A stretch of DNA of 64,000 nucleotides from Stichopus chloronotus (lineage: Eukaryota; Echinodermata; Holothuroidea; Aspidochirotida; Stichopodidae). Positions 15,001-30,000 of this stretch are shown one piece after another (position 1 is the first letter of the stretch; the number at the start of each line of letters is the position of its first letter). The stretch spans positions 36,767,200 to 36,831,199 of the forward strand of contig CM037843.1 of the NCBI GenBank assembly GCA_021234535.1. The letters are read 5' to 3'. Below the pieces are notes generated by a model, which was not told where the DNA came from, did no database searches, and worked only from the letters and a program-made list of their open reading frames with translations. A program made the translations under genes and the position numbers.

Positions 15001-18000
15001 CCCCCAAAAAGACAGTTACTGCCTGTGTCCAAACAAACTGCATCAGTCTTTCTTCAGCTGATCCTAAAACTCAATCAACTTATCAAAATGCAAAGAGATT
15101 TCTGACGAAATTCCTCCATACAATGCAGTACGTAACACGCTGCATCACAGAGCAATGGCTGCAGTTACTGTGTTCAGTACCCCTGTGACTTACGACCTTC
15201 ATAGATTGTACATGCGCAGTTCAAACTCTGAACTGGCGTATTCTGCTCTGCAGGCTATATTTAGTACCCAGTGTATAAATTCAAAGTTCATCCAGTTGTT
15301 CAAGACTACCAACAGGGCAACCATAACATGTATAAAGTCAAGCATATCCAATAGCCCAGTGGATAACCAGAATCTTAAGCAAAGCTCAGAGGACTGACTT
15401 GCAGGACGTAATTTCCACATCATCTGTGTAGCATTGTGCATGTAGATTAAGTAACAGACACATTTCTAACAGACCTACAATCTACTACATGCCACTGGCA
15501 GTATCTCCTTACACTGATTTCATTTCAATGCACAACTGCACAAATACACCCAATGCTAGCACTGCTGTAAATTTGGGCTACACATTCAACGTATGACAGT
15601 GGCAGAGTTCTGCGGGAAAAGGGTTCAAAACAATTTTTTTTTACCTGAGTTCTGGTACTTATTTCCTTTCAGGACATCTGCATAGTTATCCAAGATGACA
15701 GACACCATGTCACATCTGCAGAGCTCTGATCTGTTCACAGAGGACATTTTGTTGACCGAGGAAGGTTTAGAGAGGGTCAACAGCCTTTTCAGGGTGGACT
15801 TGATTGCCTCAATGCTCACCTCGTTTGAGGTGGAGGACAGTACTTCTAAGAGAATGGTGCAAAGTTGAGGATGTTCTAAGAAATCTTGCTGCGTTTCCTC
15901 ATCTCGACTGGAAGCAATTCCTGCATCTATCGGCAAGAAGAAAGATAATTTGTGTGACATGCATTTGGAAGTATACACATAAAAACTCCGAAGGAAACTT
16001 CTAAGCACATCTGAGCTAATCATTAGGAAGGCAGAAAGTTAAAGAAGACAAACAAATGCAAAGTGAACAGCATGTAAACAAATTATGTGTTTTCTCAATA
16101 TAGATTACCACCGGTTAACTGCAACTTATGCATGGTTCAACAATGCTGCTGAGGACAGAATGGTAAATAATTCTGACACTCTTTATCTCGTTAATTCTAA
16201 ACAGCATTACTCATTCGTAGTCATTTGACATAAACAAAACTCAGATCATGTGAGGGCAAGTCCAACCTAATCAGCGCATGATACAGTCTGAGATCACAGT
16301 GCAAAGATGCTTATGCATTGCTTTCACAATCCTGAAACTGATAGTGGTTTGAAAAATTTTAAACAATTCCCTCTATCAGAAGCAAGTGACAGCCTACTTT
16401 ACCAGGGCTTTGTCAGTCTCTTGAATGACGAATGGGAGAATTGAATTTTGATTTTTGTTTCACACACTGAACCATTACAATCTTGTTGCGTATTACCAAA
16501 CAGGGGTGAATGCAGCTAAATTGGTCTGACTGTCAATGACATCACTTTCACTCTTGCCTTTTTTTTTTCTCACATGGATATGAAGGTGTAATGTATTTCC
16601 CTTCATTGCACATGGAAGTTAAGAAACCTGAAAAAAAAAAACTTAGGAAAAAACTTTCCTAGGTCTGATCAATAAACAAGAGCCCAAGGGCACTCTGGTT
16701 CCTTGCACATATGGAGAGCATATAATGTAAATTATGAAGTAAAAGGGAGCATATTGCATTATTTTGTACGATAGCCCATATGGCCCATTTCTGACCATGA
16801 ACTCTCACTGCAATACATAAAATCTGTAGAGAGAGAAACATACTTCATGCTTTTATATAATGGCCCATTTCAGACATTGGACCCCAAACATGACAAACAT
16901 GTACCCACATGGAACCACTTCCATAGCACTAATGTGACCAACTATCAACAGTGTTACATACAATCTGTAAGAGAAGAAACATTTTGCATGATTTCACAAC
17001 AGCCTATGGGCACTATGGTTCCTTGCACTTGAAATATACATACTGTAAAATGATATGCCTGAGTTCATAAATATCAAAAAAGCCATTTCAATTAATGTAA
17101 TGAATTGCAGATGTTGAAAATATATATATATATACCCCATTCATTTTACAAAACACAAACAGCTGTGAATCTCTCATTTAAAGAAGGGGCTCTGCAAATT
17201 GCAATATGGCTTATCTCATCTACGCCCTTTTAAAGTCCAATAAACTGATAGAATGCCCTGGAGGGAACTACTGGGGTCTAGTTTAAACTGGTAAGAACAC
17301 CAACTGATTTATTTTCTTTCATTGCGTCCTGCTCACCTCACTAATTGAAAAGACACTTACATGAATGCACACATTAGCACTCAGGCACGAGGAGGTAAAC
17401 TGATCTATCCAAAACTTGTCTCATGTGACCACCTACAGTAGTGCAAACAACACTGCTTCTTTTTCATTTGATTAAGAAACTGCTAACTCAAGCAGTACTT
17501 CCATGATGCACTGGAGGGGGACTGATGGAACATATGAGCAACCATAGCATAACAAGGTTTTCAGACTTTGCCCCCAGTTCCCCCACATGACCTTTGACCT
17601 CCACCAAAAACGATAGGGCACACCTTCTCTATATGGCGAACCTACATACCAAATTTGACTTTCATCTGACTTTCCCCTATTGAGTTAGAGCATACCTAAG
17701 CAAAACAAACTTTTGCCCCCAGTTCCCCCACATGACCTTTGACCTCCACCAAAAACGATAGGGCATGCCTTCTCAATACGGCAAACCTACATACCAAGTT
17801 TGACTTTCATCTGACTTTCCCCTATTGAGTTACAGTGTACCCAAGCAAAACAGACTTTTGCCCCCAGTTCCCCCAAATGACCTTTGACCTCCACCAAAAA
17901 CAATAGGGCACACCTTCTCAACACGGCAAACCTACATACCAAGTTTGACTTTCATCTAACTTTCCCCTATTGAGTTAGAGCGTACCTAAGCAAGTGTCAC

Positions 18001-21000
18001 AGATGCACACACACACACACACACGCACCCCAACCTGACTGCATAGGTTCCTTTGCTGATGCAAGGAACCCAAAAAAAGTCTCACACTGAAATGCCTAAT
18101 TTTTTTTGTCCTTTGATAAATGATTCAAAAATATCACTGACTAACTAATGGCCAACTGATTCTCAAGAAAGGACATTATTATGTGACAAATTGACAGACA
18201 CTACATTCAAGATGGTTTCATAGTTACGTGAGATAACAGCAAATTGAACATTATCATCCTGTCTAGGAGACCACATTATGCTAAGTGACACAGAAGCGAG
18301 GCTTTGTCAATGTCTCAGACGTTTCAAGAGAAAGTTCACTGTAGAAACTTCAGAATCTGAATTTTCAGTGCTCTACATTCAATTTTGTTTCTCTCCAGTA
18401 TTCTCTGCACCTTCTTCCTAAAACTTCCCTCCTGTACATTCTCTTAGTCTTTTCTTCCATCAAGGGGAGGGGGGAGGTTCTCGCAGCTCCCTGGCTACGT
18501 GAGCGCTTGCCACTTTATCACATTTAAAATGAAACTATACCTTCCTGATTCTTCTCAGGATCACTTTCGCTGTCTGCATCGTAACCTTCTTCCGTACTCC
18601 AGGGGTCACTCACATCGCTCTGAGCATCGCTGGTATCAAATATATCGTCAAAATTGCTGGCCAGGCTCTCATCATCCTCATCATGCTGCAGACAAAAAGA
18701 TCAAACACTCCAGACGTTGAATACATACAATCAAAACACAAAGCGGATTGACCTTTGACCCTACTTAAAAGTGTGCAGTTTGAAGTTAGTAATATATTTA
18801 TGATAACAACAACTTCCTCTCTCTCAAACTCTCTCGTAACACTGTGCAGACTCTGTCAACGTTGGTTTTATACATGTAAGAGCCAAACTTCTCATCACTT
18901 TTCGAAGGAGCTCACTGTGCAACAGGATCACCTGTAGATTACTAAGACAGCTACTAAAATGAGCTAGTGATAATGGTACCCAGTAGTAGTACATCCTACA
19001 TAAACTAGTAATACAGTAAACCATGTCATATCATTTCTAAACAAAGCAATATCATAACCTGTGGTGCATCCTGCGTGAGATGGCAAAATGTTAAATTGAT
19101 AATCAAATTGCAGTTCCGTTAATTTCAGCAATACCATACACAACTATGATATTCCCCTCAAGCCACCTCAACTGCCTCTTCACTTTCCTTACTTTGACAA
19201 TCTCATTTTGACAAAAAACCAGCGAAAGCTCTGAGATCAGAGAGGAAGGAGGGGGATGGGGAAAATAGCTTTTTATTGAACAAATTTTCGATGCAAAAGA
19301 AAATCATCCATTTTCATACGTACTTGCTTAAAGATACACTTGTTCTTCACATTAGGTTCCTCACATGCTTGATCCACTGCAACCCTCATCATTGATGAAA
19401 CCATCCCCAGAGCAACATCTGAGTCCAAGCAAAGCTTTGCACTTGCAAAGTTATCTTTCAAGCATCTTAGAACCTGTAACACAACAGTAATTTAAAGATA
19501 TAATACACAGTAGTCTGCAATCGCAAGACTTTTAATTCATATTCCCTTTAGAAAACCGTGGGGGTGGTGGGTGGGGAAGAGAGAAGGGAAAGCATACCGC
19601 AACAAATTTTACTAAGTATAACAAGACAAAAGCATGCAATAACTAAGAAGGGAGCTCAAAGGCTCTGCGATTCCTTCAGCTTCTGAAATAATGTGCACTG
19701 AATGGTAGCAGCATGTTCACCTCTGGTGACCACAAATGAGGTAAGAGACAGGTCCATCGACTTACGGAAGGATACATACACTATCACCGTTTTAAGTTCT
19801 GGCTATGCTTTGCACAGTGTTTCAACTTTGATCATTGATGGGAGTAATTGTGATGGTAGGGTATAAGAAAGATTCCCAAGTGTAATGCTCACTGACATCT
19901 GCACCTGAGACAGTGATTCCTTCCATAGGAGAAATTTTGAGTCTGGCACCAAGGACATGATGTGACATATGCACATGAAGATACGCAATACTTCCCCTGT
20001 GCTTGAAGACCTTTGTAATTTGAGTAACACTTGAATTCAATTGAAGTATGTAGGTCATCAAAGTACCAAAACTATCTACATAATATTAAGCCAAATCTCA
20101 TGTGAGATACTGCATTGTCCTGAGTCAATTTTGCCCTCCCACTTGATGGAAACAGAACTTTAAACCCAAGAAACAACCAATAGCAAAAATGCACTAAAAA
20201 GGGAGAGAGCTGCATACCAACTTTTAAAAAGCTTTTGAAATACAAGAACTTCTTTAACCAGATGAACGATGTGAAATTTAGTAAGATCATTTAACAAACC
20301 AATTATTACTTACATACTACATTAGAACTACCACCAGCTGGAAATATCATGTTTGCAGACCAAGATGTTACACATATGCACAAGCATGAACACACAAATT
20401 TCGAACATATACCAACAATATTGCGTCAAATGTCTGTTGGTCTGGTCTCAAACATATCAAATCACATCTAAAATGAAACATCATCGAAAAAGAGCTAATG
20501 TTTACACAGAAGATAAATGGAGAAACACTGAAACCCTTAATAGGATAGATTGCTTTACCTTGGCATACACTGTTGCATCTCTGAGGTTCAGGAGAACCCT
20601 TGTAACTGCTTCTACCAGTCCCAAAGAGACCATGACCCTTGACCTAGTCTCATCCTCCTGTTCTGTACCAGCCTCCTCACTTTCAACGATAGTACTGGAT
20701 GATAACAAATTGAGAGAATCTTTAAAATTCCTGAGACAAAAGTTCAACAAGTTGAGCACTCTTTTCATTTCAAATTTAGCTTTGAATGCATCAGCAAAGA
20801 TAGGGCTGATGGATACAATGTTACTGCATGTCTTCCACACCGACGCACAGAGAAAAAGCCTGGAGGCCTCTAGCTGACAATCAGGATCACTGCTACCCTC
20901 ATTGCTCGATACGCTTCCATAAGACAAGTCACAGGGTAAACTGTTGCTCTTCAATTGTTCTGAATTTGGAGATATTGGAAAGACTTTGAAGGATGTCAAT

Positions 21001-24000
21001 GCAGAGTCTACGCTTGGAGAGACAAACTGGTCTCTTGGACTTGGTACCCAAACAAACGACTTAAGCTTGTCGTCATCTGGTGAAGAGCCATGTGACTCGA
21101 TTGGAGAGTATTCAGGAGATACTTCACCGCTGCTGGTGCCATCCCAAGGTGACACATGCTCTATAATGTCAAAGAAGAGCTGCATTGCCGCTTTGTCCGT
21201 TATGGAAGTTGGCACATCATCTGAACTGGACTGGCAGTCACTGGTTCGGTATGTACCTGCACTCAATCCACTGTCATGGGTCTGAGCCCTCTTCCTGCTC
21301 TTATCCCTCCTTTCTGACTGCTTTTGGGACATCCCCACCATGACTTCAAAAATTTTCAAAATGTGTGACCTAGTCGCTTCAAGTTCTATCAGGTGCAGGG
21401 CATGTGGCAGACCGAGCTGAAGCAGGAACAGGTCTTCGGCAGAATTAAATTTGACGAGTAAAGGAAGCGCGCAGTAACAGTGCTGCAGAGCACTCTCGGG
21501 GATCGCCTCGGACGGTAATGTGCCAAAGGTGTCGTCCTCCACGGAATTGACATGCTCAAAGACTGGGACATAGACCATGTTATACAGGGCCTGCTTCAAC
21601 TCTCGGCTACCGTGTCTCACTAAATAGGCAAGGTGTTTGGCAATAAGGATGCTCAGTGGCGCACTTTGACCAATAAGCAACTGTTTGTACTCCCCAACAG
21701 CCTCCCACAATGGTTGAGAATTACCATTAGCATTGTTCTTGCTGTTTCTTTTGCTACACATATAGCTCTCCTTCAAGGTTTTCAAATTTGCCAGTCTGTT
21801 ACTTCTGCAGTCATCACAAAGGTCAACTGGAGTTGATTTTTCCACATTTCCTCCACCTAGCTGTTCCAGTATAAATTTTGCCACAACTTTCAAGGCAAAT
21901 GACGAAAGGTAGGTGGACCATCTTGGGAGGCATTTTAAGATGTTGTGAATCAATACTTCCTCTGGAAGACAGCAGCATACTCCAAACTGGTCTAGAGCTG
22001 ATAATATTTTTAATGCCGTCCATGGGCAGCGCACCCTGTCCAGCAGGTAGAGACAGAGTTCCACTGCTCGAACTAGGCTACACTTTCGAAACGACGCAGC
22101 TTCTGTGGGGCTGTTAGGAATGGAGGACGTTGACCCTTTCAGCTCTTTGACTTTGTTGTATGGGATTCCTAGTAGATTATGATGGTGATGCATATAACAT
22201 GTATAATCACACTGTTGATGGCTCCTTTTCAGGCAATGAAATTTATGAAGATATTCCAGTTTAGCACGTTTAGCAGCCATGACAAGTTTCCTGAGACCAC
22301 ATGCAAGATCGTTAATGCAGCTCTTGGCATGCTCTTTCATTGCTCCATTACACATTTCAGTATGCAGCATTGTGTCCAGCTGCAAAATGGTGTTCTGAAG
22401 AGTGGTAAACCCATCAGACCCCTCAAACTCCCACAACATAGCAACAGCTTGAGTAATGACAGTCTGGTCATCCTGGCAACGAAACAAAATGGTCGACAAT
22501 ATCATCAGGATTCCTTCTAAAATCTCTGTGATAACTGTCAAATCTCTTTCTGTTGATTTAGGTACAGTAGTATCTGGTGGAGGAGGGTTCTCAATTCCAC
22601 CATTCCTGTTTTCATCCTCAAAAACTTCTGCTGGTTCAGAGTCACTCTCACTCAACTGAAATGGCGAGACGGCGATCTGAATGGGATGCTTTTCAAATGG
22701 TGCAAAAGCTGACAGCTTTTTGTTGATACTGATTGCGAGGGTCAAGAGGGAGCTGATGGTACCGACCTTGATTAACGTCGACACTCGTTGGTGGTTCACT
22801 CCTGAGGAGAGACACAATTTCAGCAGCAGCCTCAGGACCAGCCTCTGGAGTGTGCTGAGGTTGCCGACAAAGAGCTCTGTTTGTGAAGTGGTATCGCCAG
22901 TCAACCCTAGCTGCTGAAGGTCTGTTAAAAACTTGGTCAAGTAAGGGGCAAGAAACTGGCCGAGTGCATTGCGTGATGCCAAGTGCATGACCTCGCTCGT
23001 GCACAGTCCTTCCAGGAGAGACAGCAGAGTGATGCCAAGGTCCACCACGCAGGTGTCCTCGCAAATGACATGAACCCCGCTGGTGTGCACACGCCTTTGC
23101 ATTATCTGATTCGCACACTGAAAGAGATACATGGGAAAGGCACTGCTGAATGATGCCCTCTCCACTCTGCGGAACTCAGATACCTCTGGACGTGATCGTC
23201 TTCTCAGCCTTCGCTTCCTGTGTTCGCTCTCTGAGTCGGAGCTGTTGGGGTCCGCTTTCCGGTCCACGAGGGAATCGCTTTTCAACGTACGCCTCGCAGG
23301 AAAATTCGCGCGACTGTACTTCATGTCTGCGGTCTGTGTGACAGATGCCGCCGTCGACGACTGTTGACTGGCGGCGAAATCTTCGGACAGAGAGCTGGAG
23401 CGTCTGAACTTCCTGGTGACAAACACCTTCTGAAGGCTTGGTATGCTATCAGATGTGGCATCTGGATAAAATCAAAACAACAAACAGAAGGGAGTAAACA
23501 CATTTGCCTTGCAATCTGCAGTACCATATTATGTAGAAATGCAAAAAATGTGCTACTTAAAAGAACAGTCATTTCCAGTACACAGACCACAATCAAAAGT
23601 ATCTTGGATTACATGCTTGTTGAATTAATGGCTCTTTAAGAGTAAAGAAGTAGCAATTTTTGCAATTCTGCCAATACGCCCGAGATTTTGGCAGAATTAA
23701 GTAAACTGCAGGTGTGAGTCAAAGGGACTTCTCCACTGAATTACCTGTACAGAAAATTTGTTCCAAGGATTTACACTTACACAGTAAAACCATTGTCAGC
23801 ATGCACAGCTACTGTAGCACAATGAGCTACAAGACAGAAACTTACATTAATGTGAAAACATTCAAAAATCCGAACAGGGCTTTCTTCTCTCATACTGGCG
23901 TTAAAGTTCTACGTGCACAGGACTCTTACTTACATCCACTTACTCTTAATGTGGCTGCTAAACCAAAACTATGGGTTTAGCAGCCACATCATATGTGACT

Positions 24001-27000
24001 GTCCTAGTTGCCATTATAAACATGCCCTTTTCCTTTTCTTTTTTCAAAATTGTGGAGCCTTTTCCAGTTCACAAAACATGCATTTGTTCATCCCCTAGGT
24101 GATGTGCTATTATACAAAAAGATTCACCTTAATTGCTACTGCACAGTTATGTACACATAATAAATTTCTGTGTCATTTTACCAAAAAGCAGAGCATTCTT
24201 TTCCTAATCGCAGTGTCTCATAAAAACAGCAGATGGTACCACCACATTCAGCAGCTGGGATATATTTAGTGTCAATTATACACATATACATAAATACCCT
24301 GCCTAGGAATTACACTTACTTGTAATAGAGAAGATCTGTTAAAGTGAAATTTCCCACCAAAACTATCTCGACTTCAATAGATTTTAAGTGCATAGACTTT
24401 TAGAGACATTATCCTAATCTGTAGAAATATGTTATTCAAAACTTATGCAATCTAACAACTTGTTTTCCTTTTTCAGACTCTCCTCAGTAGTTCTACTCTG
24501 GAATTGAACTCAATCCTCTACAACTTTACTTAGGCAAACAAGCCTGATAAAGTCAAATGAAAGACAGCCATTAACCCTGTTCATTTAGGTGGTTTACAGG
24601 TTATACATGTAGAAAGCTTTATACACAGTTAAAAGATGACTTGGATTAAAAGATATTGAGGGAGAGTAATGGTGTGTGGAGGATCTTTCTGGACTAATAT
24701 TTTGGAAGAGAATTTATCTTTAAATAGAATTGTGGTAAAAGTGATATTCCTAACTAACATCAACAATTTGTTTATTACCAATATTTGCAAAGCTTGGTCA
24801 CTTCTGACTTTTAAGGAACCAACAAGTACTTTTGAAAATAATTAGGAATAATTTGCATATGAAAGTTGACAATAACACTGTGACAATAATATCATGTTCT
24901 TAACTTGGGAATTGTTCTTAACAAGGGAACGGACTATGTGCACAATTTTTTAAACAATGATAATAAGGCAATTCAGTACAACGAGTTGGTGGAAACATAA
25001 TTTTCCTTTTACCAGGTACATTGGATTAACAAAACTTACATAATACAGACTATTCATATAATCGTAATCAGGACTTATTCAGTAAGTTGCTTAGTCAGAA
25101 AATATTTCACAATGGGCATATGGCAACATACTCAAGAAATTGTTCACAGCATCCACAATTCAATTTAACAAAGACAAGTGCTCACATATTTTTTCCAATG
25201 GCTGTTTCTCTGTCGGAGATGTCAAGTTACATTTCTTTTCCATTTTGTTTTTTACATAGAATTTTAGGCACCAATAGAAGACTACACCTTTTGGATCACA
25301 TCAAGAGTCTGTTATGTTCATTTTGTAGACTTCATGATGAGACAATTGAACATTTACATGGAAACTGCCATATTGTTTCTTCTCTTTTTTTTAGATGTTG
25401 AGGCTATGTTCACTGGCAGATGTTTCGTTTTTTTCGAAAGATTTTTTTCTTTGGACTCAAACAGATGCTTAAGCACCCATACTTCTTAATTTATCATTCA
25501 CAATTTCTTAGTTTTCAATGTAAGCAAGAAAATAAAGCATCAAATAGGGTATCTTTGACTTTGAGCATAAATTTTAAATTTGTTCTTTCAATGGCAAGCT
25601 AGTAAGAGATGCTTACTTCTAATGAACTGATTGATACTTTACAAAATATACAATTGTAACTTATGTCACAGATATATGACTTAAAATTTCCAGTGGTATT
25701 CTAGTAACTTCTAACTGTTATTTGTCTAATTGTCCTTTTGTCTAATTTCATGTCTGTTATTAACATGACAAAAGGATTAGTAAAGTAATGCAGCGATTAT
25801 TGAATTTCTTAACACCACCTTTCAACATCCACATAATACAAGTATCCTTGTTTCTTGGAATGATTAAACAGTGACCTGAAAACGTTCCGTCACTTCCTCT
25901 CCCGCTGAAAGTTCAAAGTTTCATATGCAAGGGGACAGAAAGAGGAATTACACTGTGTATTTACTTTTCTGTTTAAGTCCCCCACCTTTACAGTGGCTTT
26001 ACCATTTCTACGAAACTTCCTACGCATCAATGCTGACTAGGCCATTCAAAGGTTACTTCATTACTGAAAACGGTCACATGAAAATGTTGGCCAAGTGCAA
26101 ATTACTTTACATCAATAAGGTGCATGAAAATACGACAAAGAAGACTGATCACATTGACAGCAGTTGTGTTAAAGGACTGAGGATTGCCTCTGGTGTTTTT
26201 TATTGCAAGTTACAACACCACAAAGCTAAGTCTGTAATGTAAAGCATTCCTGCAAAATAAGAACTTAGGAAGATACTTATCAGTGTAAAAAAATACCAAA
26301 AAAAAAACCCAAGATTGCTGCAAATGTTCAAATGAACCAAGAGCTAATACCCGGGCTGGTGATCGCAATGATTTAAAGTTCTAGGTAGCTCAACATTTCC
26401 ATCCAACTCCCCTACCTCATCCCTTTCTGTCTCAAACCTTCTTATCTCTGGCTTGTTCCTGTATGTCTTAAGAATAATATAATATCAAACACATTTATCA
26501 CGAAAACACTTACAGCAGCTCTTCATCATAAACAACAGTAAAAAGAAAGTGTTAAAAGTACTAGCAAGTTATAGCCCCTCAAACTTTTCCAGAATAAAAT
26601 GAAATGGTTTCTTGGGAATGCTTTCAAATATTGTCCTCACAGTAGAATGGGGGAAAATAGCCACAAAGCAACATTACTTACTCAGTCTTTCTTTGTCATA
26701 CGAGATGGAACTGAGACACTCCTCAAACAAAGCAACGAGGAGAAGAACAAACTCATCCTTACAGGAGAGAGCCTGAAATGACAGAGATGAGACTGATTAT
26801 TTTATTTGATATAAGAATCATCATCTGATGAGAAAACTTAAATGAGCAAAGTAACCAAACTATTGGAGAAAGCAAACTATATATGTATAAATTTATGATA
26901 TTAATTACAATAGTAGCACACAAGTACTCTGGGTGAATTTTTCACATTTCCAGATGGTCTGCAAATCCTTTCTAATGTCCAGTGAACCTCCTACCCTGAT

Positions 27001-30000
27001 ATGACATACAGTAAGCTGAACCACTACAATTCCTAGAGATATATACAACAATGATAGTACAATATTCAAGTTTTGATTACGCTACAAATCTAAATGATAA
27101 GGATAAAACAGAAAAGTCAACTTATGTAACAGTTGTCAAAAGTCCAATAAATCAATGTTTCAGGTCATACAAAAACTGATGCAGAAACAAAAAGATTTCA
27201 ATTAAGGTACCATGTCAAAAGTTGGCTGGCAAGGCCGCTGCAGGGGCTGGCAAGGCCACTGCAGCCGCTGAGCGTTGCTAGGGTAAAGTCAGTAATAAAG
27301 AGCATGTGGCTGCAATGGCTGCAGCCACTTTCCAACACACATACTGTTAGTAGTGGCTGCAGCGGCCTCCCAGCCATAGTGGCATCGGGAATCAATGAAG
27401 AATGTCACAACCAAACATAACAGTAATGCAGCCGGCTGCACTGGCTGGCAAGGCCTCGTTGCTAAGGTGCTCTTTTGTTCCTAAACTGACTAACAGCCGC
27501 TGCAGCGGCTGTGCCAGCGGCTGGGAGGCCAACTTTTGACACGGTGCCTAACTTAGCTTCTATGAACTGTCTAGACTGGAACAAAGCAAAAATCATCCAA
27601 TACTCCAAAGTTAAGCCAATTCAGGCCTTCCAAATGAAGGAATAAAGGAGAATACACACAACATATAAAAAGTAGTTTGTATATTACAAAAAAAAAGAAA
27701 GAAAAAACAAATACAAAAATGATCATCAATGTGAATGGCAGAAAAAATTTTTCCTGTCAGTGCTTGATGACCACAAAGCAACACTGAATGTTTTCACTTC
27801 AAACAGAAAGCAATGGAGTATTACCTGAGACCATTAAGTTGAATACTAGAGTACAGCATATGAGCAAGAACATTCTGTATAATGCAGAGCTCCATTCATC
27901 TTAACAAAGTCATCAATATCATTTGAGTTCTTTAATGAATGAAAGACTGTTACAGGTTACTCTGGTTGGAAACAAACCAGAAGTAGTGAGGGTATGTTTG
28001 GAGACATTTTGAAGCTTGCTAAAGGAGATCAATAAGACATCAGATACAACCAAACAATTTTCTTCAGATAAGAAATCACTCAAAATATCGCAGAGTTTCC
28101 TCACTAAATCAAATTCTAATATCTGCATCAAAAGTCTCAAGCACAATGCAATCACCCACCATGAATATATGTTCAAACAAAGGAGACACTTAAAAGGCTT
28201 AAAATAAGTGACAGCAATGAAGGCAAAAAGCCATTGTGTCCTTGATGTTTACCTTGCCCTCCCCCTCCCTCCCCCACAAAAAAAAAATGCTCTTGCCAAT
28301 CAGCAAGTTTTGATCCAAGACTTTACTTGTCAACGATCAGAGTGACAAATAATGCAAATTGAATGCTTGTATATTTGCACCGATGTAATTGGCTGCAATT
28401 TCTGTAGCAACAGCTTTGTGCTTTCAAAATTGTCTCTTAATGATCTCTTTAATAGTTAACTGTATTTTTTTAATTATTTAAAAAAATAATGTTACGTACT
28501 GATATCATTTTGGAGGTAGTGTTTGGAATCTGTGATAATGTATGCAAACTTGAAGACTACAAAAAATAAGAGACTTCAACAGCAAAAACATGGTTGATTC
28601 CCAATGTTGTGTTCCTCTCTGCACACAGACTTTAGACTATGGAAACTACAGGCCTATCATATTCTGGGAAGCAAAATTGTTCAATACTCCAGTCGAACAA
28701 GAGTACCAAAAAACATGTCTGATATGTGCGAAAGACCCTGACCTGATAATACACAGTATTCACAAATATTCATTCAATGGTTTCCTCCTACTTGGAATTT
28801 TTCTCAACCGTGGCTTGGGAATTTTATTGTTGCCTAACATGTAAATGTACATATACTACACTAACAGCCAAACCTACACATGTTACTGAAGTCCCGTAAA
28901 AGTTAGTGTCTCATACTGTAGAGCCACAGTCCCAGGGTCTTAGATTTTCAAACAATCTTTGAAGCAAAGTGTTTGCAAAGGTTATAATATAGCTAATATA
29001 GCGGCAGAGTGCAAAACGTAAACTAGGCCATTTTAATGGAATGGTAATTTTACATGACAGTCAAATGTTATACATTTAATGTCAGAAATATTTAAAAACT
29101 TTTTTACACAAATAAGAGTATTATTATGAGGAAAGACTACAAACTCATGACTTATAGTCTATACAAACTTGATAGAGTCAAAACAAATCCCAATCATTTA
29201 TTTGACCAAAGATACAGGGGTATGAGGGAAAGAATTCAAAGGTACTCCTGAAAGTTCTACATTATGAATATTTTACCCCTCTCTCACCTCATTCCCCATC
29301 AGCTCCCACACTTTCCAACAATTCTTCAGTGCATTCGTTTCCTTTACACCATAGAACTTGTTAATAACTCTGACAGCCGTTGTTACATACATAAAGACAT
29401 GAAATGAGGCAAGAGCAATTGTACTGGGAAGGAGGTAAAACCAAACACACTGAGCAGTGAGCACTGACAAAAGACTGACTAAAAATAGTGACCTTCTCTG
29501 AAGTATCTTTTAAATAAAATGCAGCTGAGCTATAATAATGAGAAATGACGCTAGCATTACGTAACCCTAGGGAAAACAATTGGACTTTTAACAACACAGA
29601 GAAGCAGTGGGAACACTTTTTTTTTTTTCTGGTTCTGGTCTAGTGTACCTTTGCTACTATGCTAGAATTCAAAGACACTCAACTGTTATCATCCTTTCTG
29701 GTCATAATGCAGGGATCCTGAAAAAAGGTAGTGATCAGAGTTGTAAACACCGCCGCCGTGAGAGATACTTGCCAGTGGTTCAACATTTCACCATGCTCTA
29801 AAGTATCTTTGGTTTTTTCTTCGTTTGTAGGAGGGGGAGAAGGGGAGGATTTGATATTAATCTCTGATTGTCACACTAAATGACAGATCCTTCGGGTATT
29901 TCATAGTTTTTACTTGTTTGACTACAGACATCTCATCCTTTTGACAAGAGGAGAGAGAACATCATCTTAAGTCCCATGCAATGAAAACTCTTCTCTGTTA

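Noticed and set aside
20353..20877. 174-codon plus-strand open frame
   Set aside because: It is antisense to LYST exon 6 and its donor; the other plus-strand frames in 20.9-23.4 kb are likewise shadows.
29290..29371. Exon-like minus-strand stretch with AG and GT borders (KFYGVKETNALKNCWKVWEL)
   Set aside because: LYST exons 4 and 5 join in phase at the same residue as in human, so nothing is expected between them; no similarity recognised.
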